Source: JAJDTR01 sp965220415
Lineage (GTDB): Bacteria > Poribacteria > WGA-4E > JAJDTR01
NCBI GenBank assembly: GCA_965220415.1
Contig: OZ244829.1
Coordinates: 496,001 to 560,000 of the forward strand
Direction of reading: 5' to 3'
DNA length: 64,000 nucleotides
The translations under genes and the position numbers were made by a program. How positions within the stretch are numbered: position 1 is the first letter of the stretch; each line of letters opens with the position of its first letter. Shown piece by piece: positions 1 through 8,700 of the stretch. The notes beneath the pieces were generated by a model. The model had not been told where the DNA came from and ran no database searches. It saw only the letters and a program-made list of their open reading frames with translations.

Positions 1-1
1 G

Positions 2-223
2 AGTGAGTTACTCGTGGAGGCGACCAAAGATGCGCGAGTGCGAGCAAAGACTTTGGCTGAAGGCAGCGGCGCGACTCTGGGACCGCTCCGCGCCGCGCGT
101 CAAGGTAGATTCAGCGTTCAATCCGCGGACGCGAGCAGCATTGCAGAAAAAGCCGGTGATAACGTTTCATCTATTGCGAAGAAAGTCACAGCAGTGGTAA
201 CGTTCGACTATGTGATGCGATGA
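2..223 (+). CDS. SIMPL-domain (DUF541) protein, C-terminal end only
   Basis: The open frame enters from the left edge and stops at 221-223, leaving about 73 residues. The sequence contains DARVRAKTLAEGSGATLGP followed by SSIAKKVTAVVTFDYVMR. This is the pattern of the last part of SIMPL (DUF541) domains: an alpha helix with regularly spaced Ala/Arg, a Gly-Leu-Gly turn, and a final beta strand of the VTAxVxVxF type. Most family members are periplasmic or secreted proteins of uncertain function. The N-terminus, including any signal peptide, lies outside the window. A spacer of about 110 bases separates it from rnhA, so co-transcription is not assured. Identification rests on the C-terminal pattern alone. 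Confidence 0.6.
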   Translation, partial: SELLVEATKDARVRAKTLAEGSGATLGPLRAARQGRFSVQSADASSIAEKAGDNVSSIAKKVTAVVTFDYVMR

Positions 224-333
224 AAGCATGACACTCCCTTCACTACAGCGGAACCGAAAGAGTTTTGTATATCTGCGTTAACAGTCTTCGACATTCCACT
301 GCAACTGAACTCTAGTCCTTTGGAACAGCCGGA

Positions 334-807
334 ATGAGTGAAAAAAAGGTTTCAATATACACCGACGGCGCCTGCCTCGGCAATCCCGGCAGGGGCGGTT
401 ACGGCGTTGTGCTTTGCTACAACGGCAACCGGAAGCAAATGTCTGGAGGATACCGTCTTACCACAAACAACCGGATGGAGATTATGGCAGCCATCGTCGG
501 ATTGGAAGCCTTAAAATCCCCCTGTACGGTAAATTTGTACACCGATTCAAAATACTTGGCTGATGCCATGACAAAGGGATGGGCACGGCGCTGGAAGATG
601 AATGGGTGGCGGAGAAACAAGAGAGAAAAAGCCGTAAATCCGGATCTATGGTCGAAACTACTGAAATTATGCGAACAGCATACCGTCAAATTTCGCTGGA
701 TTAAGGGGCACGCGGGCCACGAATGGAACGAAATCTGTGATACACTGTCAAAGGAAGCCGCAAGCGCGAACAACCTCCCCGATGACGATGGTTACATCAC
801 CAATTAG
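334..807 (+). CDS. rnhA: Ribonuclease HI
   Basis: Degrades the RNA strand of RNA-DNA hybrids in the cytoplasm, for example Okazaki primers and R-loops. The 157-residue length matches bacterial RNase HI. Visible active-site motifs in order are YTDGACLGNPG (first Asp, near residue 11), NNRMEIMA (catalytic Glu), LYTDSKYL (second Asp), and GHAGHEWNEICDTLS (the flexible His and the final metal-binding Asp). All four metal-ligand carboxylates are present, so the enzyme should be active. The ATG at 334 places the first beta strand correctly; the ribosome-binding site is weak. It is followed by a non-coding stretch containing a dispersed repeat, then rtcB. Confidence 0.96.
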   Translation: MSEKKVSIYTDGACLGNPGRGGYGVVLCYNGNRKQMSGGYRLTTNNRMEIMAAIVGLEALKSPCTVNLYTDSKYLADAMTKGWARRWKMNGWRRNKREKAVNPDLWSKLLKLCEQHTVKFRWIKGHAGHEWNEICDTLSKEAASANNLPDDDGYITN

Positions 808-1158
808 CAGGAACTTTCCTTAGATGAAACCCGGCAAAGTTAAGCTCGACTTTGTACAAAAAATATACATCGGTTCGGCGGGACAGATAGACACATAACA
901 CCAAACCCGTAGGCGGGGATCACGCGACTGAATACGGAGCGCGATAGAAGTCCCATAGCTAATCCCGATAGACTTCTCGCAGAAATTCATTCTTGACCCG
1001 CCGTGCAACGCCGAACTTAACACGTCATCCACTGTCGCTGGAAACCACTGCCGACTTTTTCAATGACCACCAAAAGCACCAAATAGTAAAAATTTCAACC
1101 ACTCTAACGTACAAAATCGAGTTGACCGAGCCATGTGTTTTCTGAATGCGGTGAGAAA
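808..1158. other. Intergenic region with one dispersed repeat
   Basis: No convincing gene. It contains a copy of the GATC-type short repeat at 917-954; the rest looks unstructured by eye. The leader of rtcB lies at its right end. Confidence 0.6.
917..954 (+). repeat. GATC-type dispersed repeat (family 1)
   Basis: Begins at a GGGGATC and runs through a stretch resembling CGACTGAATACGGAGCGCG to GATAGAAGTCCC. It matches the consensus GATC-AAGCGARTGRATAA-cGAG-nGCGATAGA-GATCCC seen throughout the window. Confidence 0.75.
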
Positions 1159-2622
1159 ATGAAGAACGTGGAAAAAGAGATACCATTAAACAAAATTGAC
1201 GACTATCGCTGGCGCATTCCGAAAAGCTATCAGAAAGGAATGCGCGTCGACGGAATTGTTTACGCAAATGAAAAACTCCTGCGGCACGCCAAGAGCGATG
1301 AAGCGCTGCAACAAGTCGCCAACGTTGCACACCTCCCCGGAATTGTCGGGCACTCGCTTGCCATGCCGGATTTGCACTGGGGCTACGGTTTTGTGATTGG
1401 CGGTGTCGCTGCCACAGATCCGCTTGCGGATGGTGTTGTGTCACCCGGAGGCATCGGCTACGACCTCAATTGCGGCGTGCGCCTGATCCGCACGAACATA
1501 AAGGCTTCCCGGTTGAAAGGCAGGACTCGAAACCTCGTAGACAAGCTTTTTGAGAATATCCCGTGCGGCGTGGGTTCTACTGGCAAGATTCGCCTCTCGA
1601 TTCAAGAAGAACAGGAGATGCTTGAGAAGGGTTCCCGTTGGGCGATCGAACGGGAATACGGTTTACCGGAAGATTTGGGATTCACGGAAGCGAACGGACG
1701 TCTCGCGTCTGCAGATGCGACCGCCGCGAGCAAACGTGCCCTGGAGCGCGGGAAGAACCAGCTTGGCACACTCGGCTCGGGGAATCATTTTCTGGAAGTG
1801 CAGGTAGTAAACCGCATCCTTTATCGGGCGGCGGCGGATGCCATGGGCTTGACCGAAGGTCAGGTCTGTGTGATGATTCATACCGGGTCGCGGGGTTTCG
1901 GCTATCAGGTGTGCGATGAGCACGTCAAGACATGGGTCAAGGTCGCACAAAAGTACGGCATTGATCTACCCGACCGTCAGTTGGCGGCTGCACCGATAAA
2001 CTCGCCGGAAGGACAGGATTATCTCGCCGCGATGGCGTGCGGGGCAAACTATGCGTGGAATAACCGGCAGTGTATCACCCACTGGGTACGGCAGGTGTTC
2101 ATGGATTTCTTCAATACCAGCCAAGGCGAACTAGGATTGGAATTGGTGTACGATGTGGCGCATAATATCGGCAAGTTTGAAAAACATCGGATTGGCGGGG
2201 TTGAGAAGGAGCTGTTTGTGCATCGAAAAGGGGCAACACGCGCCTTCCCGGCGGGACACCCGGAAATTCCCGAGAAGTACGAGAAGATTGGCCAGCCTGT
2301 TTTGATTCCCGGCGATATGGGAACGGCGTCCTATGTGCTCGTGGGAAGCCCTGCAGCCATGGAACAAACTTGGGGCACAACATGCCACGGCGCGGGGAGA
2401 ATGCTCTCTCGTCGGAAGGCGATTGAAGCGACTAAGGGGAGGGCAATTGACAAGGACCTTGAAAAACAGGGCATCTTTGTGCGTGCCGAAGGTCGTCGAA
2501 CCCTGCACGAGGAGGTACCGGAAGCCTACAAAGATGTCGATGAAGTTGTCAAAGTGGTTGATGCAGCCGGGCTTTCACGACGGGTTGCTCGGCTGCGTCC
2601 TATTGGTGTAATCAAGGGATAA
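1159..2622 (+). CDS. rtcB: RtcB-type RNA ligase (3'-phosphate / 5'-hydroxyl)
   Basis: GTP- and Mn-dependent ligase that joins 2',3'-cyclic phosphate or 3'-phosphate RNA ends to 5'-OH ends, used in RNA repair. About 487 residues, the length of the archaeal/long bacterial form rather than the shorter E. coli type. Motifs seen: GYDLNCGVRLIRT with the metal-binding Asp and Cys, GTLGSGNHFLEVQ, VMIHTGSRGFGYQV, HNIGKFEKH, HRKGATRAFPAGH, and TTCHGAGRMLSR, which carries the His that becomes guanylylated. All key residues are present. A GTG at 1135 is in frame, but the ATG at 1159 follows GGTGAG and gives a normal N-terminus. No archease or rtcA partner is beside it; the next gene converges from the other strand. 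Confidence 0.95.
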   Translation: MKNVEKEIPLNKIDDYRWRIPKSYQKGMRVDGIVYANEKLLRHAKSDEALQQVANVAHLPGIVGHSLAMPDLHWGYGFVIGGVAATDPLADGVVSPGGIGYDLNCGVRLIRTNIKASRLKGRTRNLVDKLFENIPCGVGSTGKIRLSIQEEQEMLEKGSRWAIEREYGLPEDLGFTEANGRLASADATAASKRALERGKNQLGTLGSGNHFLEVQVVNRILYRAAADAMGLTEGQVCVMIHTGSRGFGYQVCDEHVKTWVKVAQKYGIDLPDRQLAAAPINSPEGQDYLAAMACGANYAWNNRQCITHWVRQVFMDFFNTSQGELGLELVYDVAHNIGKFEKHRIGGVEKELFVHRKGATRAFPAGHPEIPEKYEKIGQPVLIPGDMGTASYVLVGSPAAMEQTWGTTCHGAGRMLSRRKAIEATKGRAIDKDLEKQGIFVRAEGRRTLHEEVPEAYKDVDEVVKVVDAAGLSRRVARLRPIGVIKG

Positions 2623-2630
2623 TCGCACGA

Positions 2631-3593
2631 TTACGTCTTGTAGAGGTGGGTGACGTAACTTTGATACCCGTTGTACATGTCTGTCGATCGGCGTTCGCCG
2701 GTGCCAATCATTCGTTCCATCGCTTGCGACCAACGCGGATGCGGAACGGTCGGATTCACATTCGCCCAAAAGTCGTATTCTCGCGGCGCCAGCGTGTTCC
2801 AGAATGTGCGCGGTTTGCGACTGGTGAATTCGATGCTAACGATTGACTTGATGCTCTTGAAACCGTATTTCCACGGCACAATTAAGCGAATCGGAGCGCC
2901 GTGTTGTTTGGGAAGAACGTGACCGTAAATTCCGGTAACGAGCATGGTAAGTTCGTTCATCGCTTCCTCAATGGTCAATCCTTCAAAATAGGGCCACGGT
3001 AGCCGTCCTTGCTTCTGCTGGGGAGCTTCGTTTGGACGAAGGAACGTCAGCATTTTCACGTATTTCGCGGAAGACTTCGGCTGCACCAGATTGACCAGTT
3101 CCTTCATGGGAAAGCCGATCCACGGCACCACCATCGCCCAAGCTTCGACACAACGAAAGCGGTAAATTCGCTCCTCAAGGGGCATCTTCTTGACGAGGTC
3201 GCTGAGATCAACCGTCATCGGATTCTCCACCAAGCCGCCGACTTCGATTTCCCACGGCCGTGTCTGAAACTTATCCACCAGTTTCCATACCCGATCTTTG
3301 GTGGTCGTAAATTCATAGAAATTGTTGTAGGAAGCGGCGACAACCTCATCGGTCAATTCGGCATTCACGACAAAGTTTTCATTGTGCGGTGCGTCAATTT
3401 TCTGCGCTTGCGCCTCTTTGAGTTGCTCCTCCACACCCTTTCCCTTTGCCCAAGCGCAACCGTTCATCAAAGTCAGTGCGCCAGCCCCCGCCAAGCCCAT
3501 ATTCTGTATAAACTTTCGCCGGCTCACATAATCCGATTCCGATGTTACTTGGTTTTCGGGAATCTCCCAACCTTTGGGAATCTTAATCAACAT
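2631..3593 (-). CDS. msrP: Protein-methionine-sulfoxide reductase catalytic subunit MsrP (YedY family)
   Basis: Periplasmic molybdopterin enzyme that repairs oxidised methionines in envelope proteins. The N-terminus has a twin-arginine-type signal (SRRKFIQNMG followed by a hydrophobic Ala/Gly/Leu stretch). The oxidoreductase molybdopterin domain follows, with the Mo-ligand Cys in RFRCVEAWAMVVPW and the family pattern GAPIRLIVPWKYGFKSIKSI near the C-terminus. An in-frame TTG lies at 3605, but the ATG at 3593 gives the usual family start MLIKIPKGWEIP and has AGGAAAGG upstream. The membrane haem partner MsrQ is not next to it. It converges on rtcB with an 8-base gap. A tatA gene occurs elsewhere in the window, consistent with Tat export. 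Confidence 0.92.
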   Translation of the reverse strand: MLIKIPKGWEIPENQVTSESDYVSRRKFIQNMGLAGAGALTLMNGCAWAKGKGVEEQLKEAQAQKIDAPHNENFVVNAELTDEVVAASYNNFYEFTTTKDRVWKLVDKFQTRPWEIEVGGLVENPMTVDLSDLVKKMPLEERIYRFRCVEAWAMVVPWIGFPMKELVNLVQPKSSAKYVKMLTFLRPNEAPQQKQGRLPWPYFEGLTIEEAMNELTMLVTGIYGHVLPKQHGAPIRLIVPWKYGFKSIKSIVSIEFTSRKPRTFWNTLAPREYDFWANVNPTVPHPRWSQAMERMIGTGERRSTDMYNGYQSYVTHLYKT

Positions 3594-3824
3594 ATTCGAA
3601 TCCAACCTTTCCTAATTTCTGCATGAAACTATCCTCGGCATACCGTTCGGCTCCTGTGTTCTCGCACATGGCTACACACGCTCGACGCAAAAATGTTCCT
3701 AGAGTCAGTTGTGTTCAAAGTCCAGTTTAGCGTGATAAACACTATTAACGGTACGACATCTGGTAAACAGGGCTAAAAGTCCACTTAATGGTTCATTCGC
3801 TAAATATTTAATCCTTTATGAAAC

Positions 3825-3861
3825 CATCAAGCGAATGGATAATGAGTGCGATAGAGATCCC
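3825..3861 (+). repeat. GATC-type dispersed repeat (family 1)
   Basis: Reads ATCAAGCGAATGGATAATG then AGTGCGATAGAGATCCC, close to the consensus. The 5' G of the GATC end is changed (CATC). Confidence 0.8.
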
Positions 3862-4125
3862 TTTTTCTTCAAAACTCGGTTTCTTCCCGGAGTCAAAGTG
3901 GCTTCAAGGTAATGGTTGAATCCACTCATCACGGGCAACTAAGGCTTGATAATCATGGCAATCACTTCATCACATAAATCACAGTTCAGACAATGTGAAC
4001 TGTCGACATCTAACACTTACTTATCTTCCGCATTATCGATCACCTAAAAGTTTAATTTCTTAGTTGGCCGTATCCCGCATCATAATTGCAGGATGCCATT
4101 ACCCCTGTCGGAAGAATTCTTTCCG

Positions 4126-4241
4126 CAAGTAACACTTACTAGTCGGAGTCCTTTCCTCGATCCAGAGGATCGAAATGTCAATAGAATGCAATAAGTCCAT
4201 ATTCTCGCGCTCCAGAGGAGCGCCATGTGGTGTGTCACTTG
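4126..4241 (+). repeat. Fragment of the GTGTTACTTG/CAAGTAACAC hairpin array
   Basis: Starts with CAAGTAACAC, the right arm seen in the array upstream of the IS110 transposase. It continues with two small stem-loops (gATCCAGAGGATc at 4159-4171 and gCTCCAGAGGAGc at 4209-4221, each followed by ATGT two to three bases later) and ends in a degenerate left arm, GTGTGTCACTTGGTA. The internal part closely resembles 15551-15647. The preceding sequence (CCTGTCGGAAGAATTC) is a degraded inner hairpin. It appears to be an old copy of the same element unit. Confidence 0.7.
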
Positions 4242-4454
4242 GTAAAATGAAGTTGATGGTGGAAGGGCAAAACCGGTCAATCAATCGGACTCACGGTAGT
4301 ACCTTGGTGATTTTTGCTCGTTTGTGAATATATACCCCAAAATCTGCTATATGAAAATTCGAGATTGCACAAGTCTATTATGCCGAAGATGAGACTTAGC
4401 ATATGTTTTTAGAAAATAAACCACTTAATGACGCTAGAGTGTTATGAGATTTGT

Positions 4455-4483
4455 TTGACAGACCACTACTAACAAGGTACTAT
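4455..4483 (+). promoter_or_regulatory. Predicted sigma-70-type promoter of the solute-binding protein gene
   Basis: TTGACA at 4455-4460, a 17-base spacer, then TACTAT at 4478-4483. It lies about 65 bases before the start codon at 4551, which has a good AAAGGAGCAACCT ribosome-binding site. Confidence 0.55.
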
Positions 4484-4550
4484 TTTTGGCTGACACCGAC
4501 GCTATTTTCTAACAATATGATGAAATCTGTCAACAGCAAAGGAGCAACCT

Positions 4551-6128
4551 ATGAGTAAACGCCTACAGGCACTTATAACATTGATTCTATTGGTTTCGGT
4601 CTATGCGGGAAACAGTTTCGCTAGCACACCTGTCATCGGAGGGACGCTGATTTTCGGCCGCGGCGGAGATTCCGTGGGGTTAGACCCGGCGCACGAGGAG
4701 GATGGCGAATCCTTCAAAGTGTGCGAAAATATCTACGACACATTGGTACAATACCGGGACGAAAGCACGGAGGTTGAGCCTGCCTTAGCCGAATCGTGGG
4801 AATCGTCGGATGATGGTCTGATATGGACATTCCACCTGCGGTTAGGCGTGAAGTTTCACGATGGCACGGATTTCGATGCGGATGCAGTGCTATTCTCGTT
4901 GAACCGTCAACATGACCCGGATCACCCGTTCCACAGAGTCGGCGGCACACCCATCTACTGGTCGTACACCGGGCTGGCGGATCTCGTCGAGAAGATTGTC
5001 GCCTTGGACGATCATACTGTTCAGATAGTTCTCAACCAGCCCTATGCACCCTTCATCGCCACGTTGGCGATGGGACCGTTTTCAATTGTCAGTCCCACAG
5101 CGGTAAAGAAATGGGGAGAGGATTACACCAATCACCCGGTTGGCACGGGAGCCTTCAAGTTTGTGCGTTGGGATCGGGGAGATAAAGTTGTCCTCGAAGT
5201 GAACAAGGATTACTGGGGCGGGCGTCCCAACCTCGACCGCATCATCTTCCGTTCAATTCCCGACAATTCGGTGCGACTCATCGAATTGCAGAACGGCAGC
5301 ATTCATATAATGGAGTTCCCCAATCCGGATGATTTGCCCCAAATCCGAGAGGATCCGAACCTCAACGTCGTGGAGGGACCCGGTATGAATGTCGGCTACC
5401 TCGCGTTTAATATGGACAAGAAACCGTTGGATAACCTCAAGGTTCGTTTGGCAATCAACCACGCCATAAACAAGCCGGCGATTGTCAAACATCTCTATCA
5501 AGGCATGGGTATTCCCGCCAAGAATCCCATTCCACCGACGATGTGGGGGTACGATGATGGGATTGAGGATTACGCCTACGATCCGGAGAAGGCAAAACAG
5601 TTGTTGACGGAAGCCGGTTACCTTGAGGGATTTAAGACGACCTTGTGGGCGCTGCCGGTGCCGAGACCCTATATCCCCGATGGCAGAGCGCTTGCCGAGG
5701 TGATGCAGTCCGACCTGCGGCGTGTCGGGATTGAGGCAAAGATTGTGACCTTCGACTGGGGCACATACCTCGAAAAAACGAAGTACGGAGAGCATGACAT
5801 CGCCATGCTAGGCTGGTCGGCAGACATCGGTGATCCGGACAACTTCTTTTACTACCTTTTGAGCAAGTCGGCAGCCGTAAAACCGGCAGGCAATATCTCT
5901 TTCTATCGGAGCGACGCCATGCAGGACATCCTCGATCAGGCGCGGTCAATCACCGACCGCGACAAAAGAGTCCAGCTCTACAAAAGAGCGCAGGAAATCT
6001 TCCACAACGATGTTCCGTGGGTTCCAATCGCGCACTCCAAGAAAGCGGTCATCACTAACAAGCGGGTGAAAAATCTGAAGTTACATCCGACGGTCTGGCG
6101 GTATTTCAAGCAAATTTGGCTTGAGTGA
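4551..6128 (+). CDS. ABC transporter solute-binding protein, family 5 (peptide/nickel type)
   Basis: Extracytoplasmic binding protein of the DppA/OppA class, 525 residues, typical length. An N-terminal signal peptide (MSKRLQALITLILLVSVYAG, cleavage near SFA-STP) precedes the SBP_bac_5 fold. Recognisable parts are GGTLIFGRGGD..LDPA, the signature region DGLIWTFHLRLGVKFHDGT, NHPVGTGAFKFVRWDRGD, and RLAINHAINKP. The ligand cannot be inferred; dipeptides, oligopeptides, nickel and opines are all bound within this family. No permease or ATPase genes lie next to it, so it probably works with a transporter encoded elsewhere. Its own promoter and ribosome-binding site are visible. Downstream is a convergent TIR gene. 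Confidence 0.9.
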   Translation: MSKRLQALITLILLVSVYAGNSFASTPVIGGTLIFGRGGDSVGLDPAHEEDGESFKVCENIYDTLVQYRDESTEVEPALAESWESSDDGLIWTFHLRLGVKFHDGTDFDADAVLFSLNRQHDPDHPFHRVGGTPIYWSYTGLADLVEKIVALDDHTVQIVLNQPYAPFIATLAMGPFSIVSPTAVKKWGEDYTNHPVGTGAFKFVRWDRGDKVVLEVNKDYWGGRPNLDRIIFRSIPDNSVRLIELQNGSIHIMEFPNPDDLPQIREDPNLNVVEGPGMNVGYLAFNMDKKPLDNLKVRLAINHAINKPAIVKHLYQGMGIPAKNPIPPTMWGYDDGIEDYAYDPEKAKQLLTEAGYLEGFKTTLWALPVPRPYIPDGRALAEVMQSDLRRVGIEAKIVTFDWGTYLEKTKYGEHDIAMLGWSADIGDPDNFFYYLLSKSAAVKPAGNISFYRSDAMQDILDQARSITDRDKRVQLYKRAQEIFHNDVPWVPIAHSKKAVITNKRVKNLKLHPTVWRYFKQIWLE

Positions 6129-6297
6129 AGTAACGGAGGGAAGGATCGTTCTAGCACAATCTCCGCTAATTGCGACAGCGGCCTCTCGTCAGGTTCAAGT
6201 AGGCAGTAAGGAACAGTCAGGTGATGGATGTAGATATGTCGTTTTCCGTTGGAATCAAGTGTGGGAATGTTCAAGCTCCTTTTAACATGTTGCGAGG

Positions 6298-7161
6298 TCA
6301 TTTGCTCGGTACGAGTTTATTGAGATCAACCGGAAGTCCTGCCTGTTTGATTTCCCTTGCTAATTTGAATTTCCAACCTTCATTGCTATCCAAAGGCACA
6401 TAGAGTACACCGTGAAGATCTGATGGCAATTCCACTTTTTCTTTATGCAAGACACACACACGTTCACGTCCCAGCACGCCCAAAAAATAGCCGAGTTCTA
6501 GGATAACGTTTTGGCGCGCCCTAAGTTTAAGTTGCTCTCTGTCATCTTTTCGTGCACCAACATCATCGGGCGTCAGCAAGATTATCGCATATCCTGCCTC
6601 TTCCGCATGTGCTTCAAACTTTTCGATTATTGTTTGGCCTTCATTTGCCTTTTCATCAAGGATGATTGGATTCAATTCAAACGCCTTTATGAACCCGGCG
6701 ATAATGTGCTTGGTTGCCTCGTCATGCCCATGTACGACAAAAATATTGTTACCGAAGGTGGCCCTAGGTCTACCTTTAGGCTCATCGTATAGTTCAAGCC
6801 GATTAAGGATTCCCTCTAGACTATTGATGCTATCTGAAATGTCTGTTCGATATTCACCTTTCTGATAGTCCGAGAAGTCAGTTATTCCGTAGGTAATGTT
6901 GAGGCTATCCATGTCGTCAATGTCAAGGCGCCGATAATGGAATTTCTCGTAATCATCTATCGGTACCGGGGCAAATAAGAGTGCTAACAGATCTGTGTTG
7001 AATTTTGACCAATTGTTGGCTTGCATACCTGCTTTGTCCATTTCATTATCTGAATCTATGTTCCTGTTCAGGAGTTTTTGTCCCTCTTCAATTTGGGCTT
7101 GTATTCTTTTGGTTGCTTCTTCTCTACTCACGCGTAACTTTGGTATGTTATGTTGTTCCAT
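6298..7161 (-). CDS. TIR-like nucleotide-binding domain protein (PF10137 type), putative immune effector
   Basis: 287 residues. The N-terminal 130 residues are helical/charged and unassigned. The C-terminal half is a TIR-like domain: NNIFVVHGHDEATKH (first strand and loop), EGQTIIEKFEAHAEEAGYAI, ILLTPDDVG, and RARQNVILELGYFLGVLGRERV. This matches the TIR-like family also found in the CAP12 and Pycsar effectors of bacterial antiphage systems. Those effectors cleave NAD; a candidate catalytic Glu lies in the EGQTIIEKFE helix. No cyclase (CD-NTase or Pycsar) or sensor gene is adjacent, so it may act alone or with distant partners. The start at 7161 has a strong GAGGGAG site. Nearby genes are degraded defence genes, which supports but does not prove an immune role. 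Confidence 0.85.
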   Translation of the reverse strand: MEQHNIPKLRVSREEATKRIQAQIEEGQKLLNRNIDSDNEMDKAGMQANNWSKFNTDLLALLFAPVPIDDYEKFHYRRLDIDDMDSLNITYGITDFSDYQKGEYRTDISDSINSLEGILNRLELYDEPKGRPRATFGNNIFVVHGHDEATKHIIAGFIKAFELNPIILDEKANEGQTIIEKFEAHAEEAGYAIILLTPDDVGARKDDREQLKLRARQNVILELGYFLGVLGRERVCVLHKEKVELPSDLHGVLYVPLDSNEGWKFKLAREIKQAGLPVDLNKLVPSK

Positions 7162-7383
7162 GATTCTCCCTCTATTTAAGCGCCAAGGCGGCGCGCGTAT
7201 GTAGAAACAGGTTTCATTCGGTCAATTGGCTGATAATGAAACGCGTAGTTGTGACCTAAAATATCCCATTTTCTTTCAAATCTCGCTGTCTGCGCAGTCC
7301 AAATTCCTTTGACAAAGGAAGCCTACCGAATCAAAACTAAAACGTCAATTCGTCTTCTAATGATTGACTTGTCGTACATAATT

Positions 7384-7416
7384 AAAAAAGCACGGCAGGA
7401 ATTATGTCTGCCGTGC
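7384..7416 (-). terminator. Rho-independent terminator on the minus strand
   Basis: Perfect 9-bp stem (GCACGGCAG at 7390-7398, CTGCCGTGC at 7408-7416) with a 9-base loop. On the minus strand the stem is followed by TTTTTT (7389-7384). It lies just after the stop of the small frameshifted gene at 7442-7644. Confidence 0.8.
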
Positions 7417-7441
7417 CTCTTTCCATTCGACAGTAGTCAAG

Positions 7442-7644
7442 TTAACCGTTAAAGCGGTTGTCTATTTCTTTCTTAATATCGGAAAACCTTCTGTCGAGGT
7501 CATCTTTTACTTTCTCCAAACACAAGTCCAAATAACAATCTCTTATCTTTTTTACGCACGAGTCTAGGCACTCATGTCATCTCTTTCTCCTAAACATTCG
7601 TCCAAGTGATTGTTTATGTCACCATGAATAAAACTTAATATCAA
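7442..7644 (-). pseudogene. Small Cys-containing charged protein gene with a frameshift
   Basis: On the minus strand an AGGAGAG site precedes a TTG start at 7644. The first frame reads ILSFIHGDINNHLDECLGER, then DDMSA and a stop. A second frame, overlapping near 7580, continues with HECLDSCVKKIRDC, YLDLCLEKVKDDLDRR, FSDIKKEIDNRFNG and stops at 7442-7444. The two parts share a similar style (HLDECL / HECLDSC, acidic and lysine-rich, likely helical). The total, 203 bases, is not a multiple of three. A strong terminator follows immediately, which argues for a once-real small gene of about 67 residues. No family is recognised. It could instead be two unrelated chance frames. Confidence 0.35.
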
Positions 7645-7823
7645 CTCTCCTTCTACCTATTTATTTTCAGTGTCTGCAATCAGCGGATAAACGAAGTTGA
7701 ATAATAGCACAAAATCAACTATAATTCAAAAGCTTCTGCAACTCGTTTGAGTCAGTACAGTTACAATATGACTGATGATGTAAGAAGGCGCTAATTCAAA
7801 CTGGATCTAAGGAGAAGATTAAA

Positions 7824-7985
7824 ATGGAAAGAGAGAGAATCGTCAAAGACGGACCTAAACGAGGGAAACTTACAAAGAGCCAAGTCAAACGGGCAGTCGA
7901 GAAGATTGTTTATGCTAGACGCGAGGCTGAAAAGGCGGAAGCGAGCCGGACACCGCTAGGGAAGTCAGGAGCAAGAGACGTTTAG
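7824..7985 (+). CDS. Small basic protein of unknown function (53 residues)
   Basis: Begins MERERIVKDGPKRGKLTKSQ and ends GKSGARDV. The start is preceded by CTAAGGAGAAGATTAAA, an excellent ribosome-binding site at good spacing, which is the main reason to consider it real. It is rich in Lys, Arg and Glu and likely forms one long helix in the middle (VKRAVEKIVYARREAEKAEA). No family is recognised. It could be a small nucleic-acid-binding protein or an antitoxin-like partner, but nothing in the sequence shows this. It stands alone between AT-rich sequence and repeats. Confidence 0.4.
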   Translation: MERERIVKDGPKRGKLTKSQVKRAVEKIVYARREAEKAEASRTPLGKSGARDV

Positions 7986-8048
7986 TAGTATATTCCCTGC
8001 GTAATCGAACCTGTGGAAACTCACAGCAATGTATTGTCCCTGTAAGAG

Positions 8049-8120
8049 CAATCAAACGACTGGACAGAGAGTGATTAACGGAATGGATAATGACCGCGAT
8101 ACTGAATCCTGATAGAGATT
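8049..8120 (+). repeat. Nested family-1 repeats
   Basis: Two overlapping copies: ATCAAACGACTGGACAGAGAGT joined to GATTAACGGAATGGATAATG, then ACCGCGATACTGAATCCTGATAGAGAT. One copy appears to interrupt the other at a GATT/GATC-like site. Confidence 0.6.
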
Positions 8121-8185
8121 TCCGCTGCGAATCACGACCTCCTATTGCTGCGCGAAACCTATTGAAACGCCCAGAAGAATCGAAT

Positions 8186-8482
8186 TTACACGTCGTCCGT
8201 AAGTTGCGCCGATATCTCCGGAAACTGGTTCTCATTGAACACCAACCGAAATACGCCTTTTAGCGCAGACCCTTCCCTTACCTTCAGCGTGCCGGCGTTG
8301 TTAAATGCGCCTTGAAGCGTCTCCAATACCTTGCGCTTGTACTCGGTATCGGCGTTGCCGCCAAGATGTTCGCCCTTAGTGTCAACAATCAGCACGCGCT
8401 TATCATCCATGTCCCCGGTCGTCATCGCAACGAAGTCGGGGTAAATGCGTCCCTGTTTCCAGCCTTGCAGATAGTACTCTCC
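8186..8482 (-). pseudogene. C-terminal remnant of a type III restriction enzyme / DEAD-box helicase (Res-like)
   Basis: The minus-strand frame, closed upstream by a stop at 8483-8485, reads LQGWKQGRIYPDFVAM, then RVLIVDTKGEHLGGNADTEY. This is the pattern of the C-terminal nuclease domain of type III restriction (Res) proteins, with a PD...xTKG active-site-like core (PDFVA, VDTKG). The helicase part, which should be several hundred residues, is absent; upstream sequence is AT-rich non-coding up to 8700. It is a truncated relic, so no function is expected. It sits between the TIR gene and a TPR gene, which suggests an eroded defence island. Confidence 0.7.
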
Positions 8483-8700
8483 CTATTGTTTTTGTTGAAT
8501 CAGCGTCTTAGTTTTAGACTTCAGGCGTGATTGCCAGATACGAGATTGGTCTTACTCACCGGGCGATTTCAAAAATACTTAGGTGAAACCACCAATCTCG
8601 CGCATCACATTTCCAATGTCTGTGCAAATTTTTCCCAAATAATTCATTATGGCATTATCGATCATCTCTTTTTCAAACAGCAAGAAATTTCCATTAGGGA

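Larger units (their letters stand above)
3606..4550. other. Long non-coding region with repeats and a promoter
   Basis: AT-rich stretch of about 940 bases with no credible gene. It holds a family-1 repeat (3825-3861), a fragment of the hairpin repeat that also precedes the IS110 element (4126-4241), and a promoter for the following gene (4455-4483). Confidence 0.65.

Noticed and set aside
3009..3626. Plus-strand open frame opposite msrP
   Set aside because: Antisense shadow of a gene with clear molybdopterin-domain motifs.
8541..8600. 10-bp inverted repeat CGAGATTGGT / ACCAATCTCG as an IS end
   Set aside because: No transposase or matching partner; the 40-base spacing fits a chance or minor hairpin equally well.
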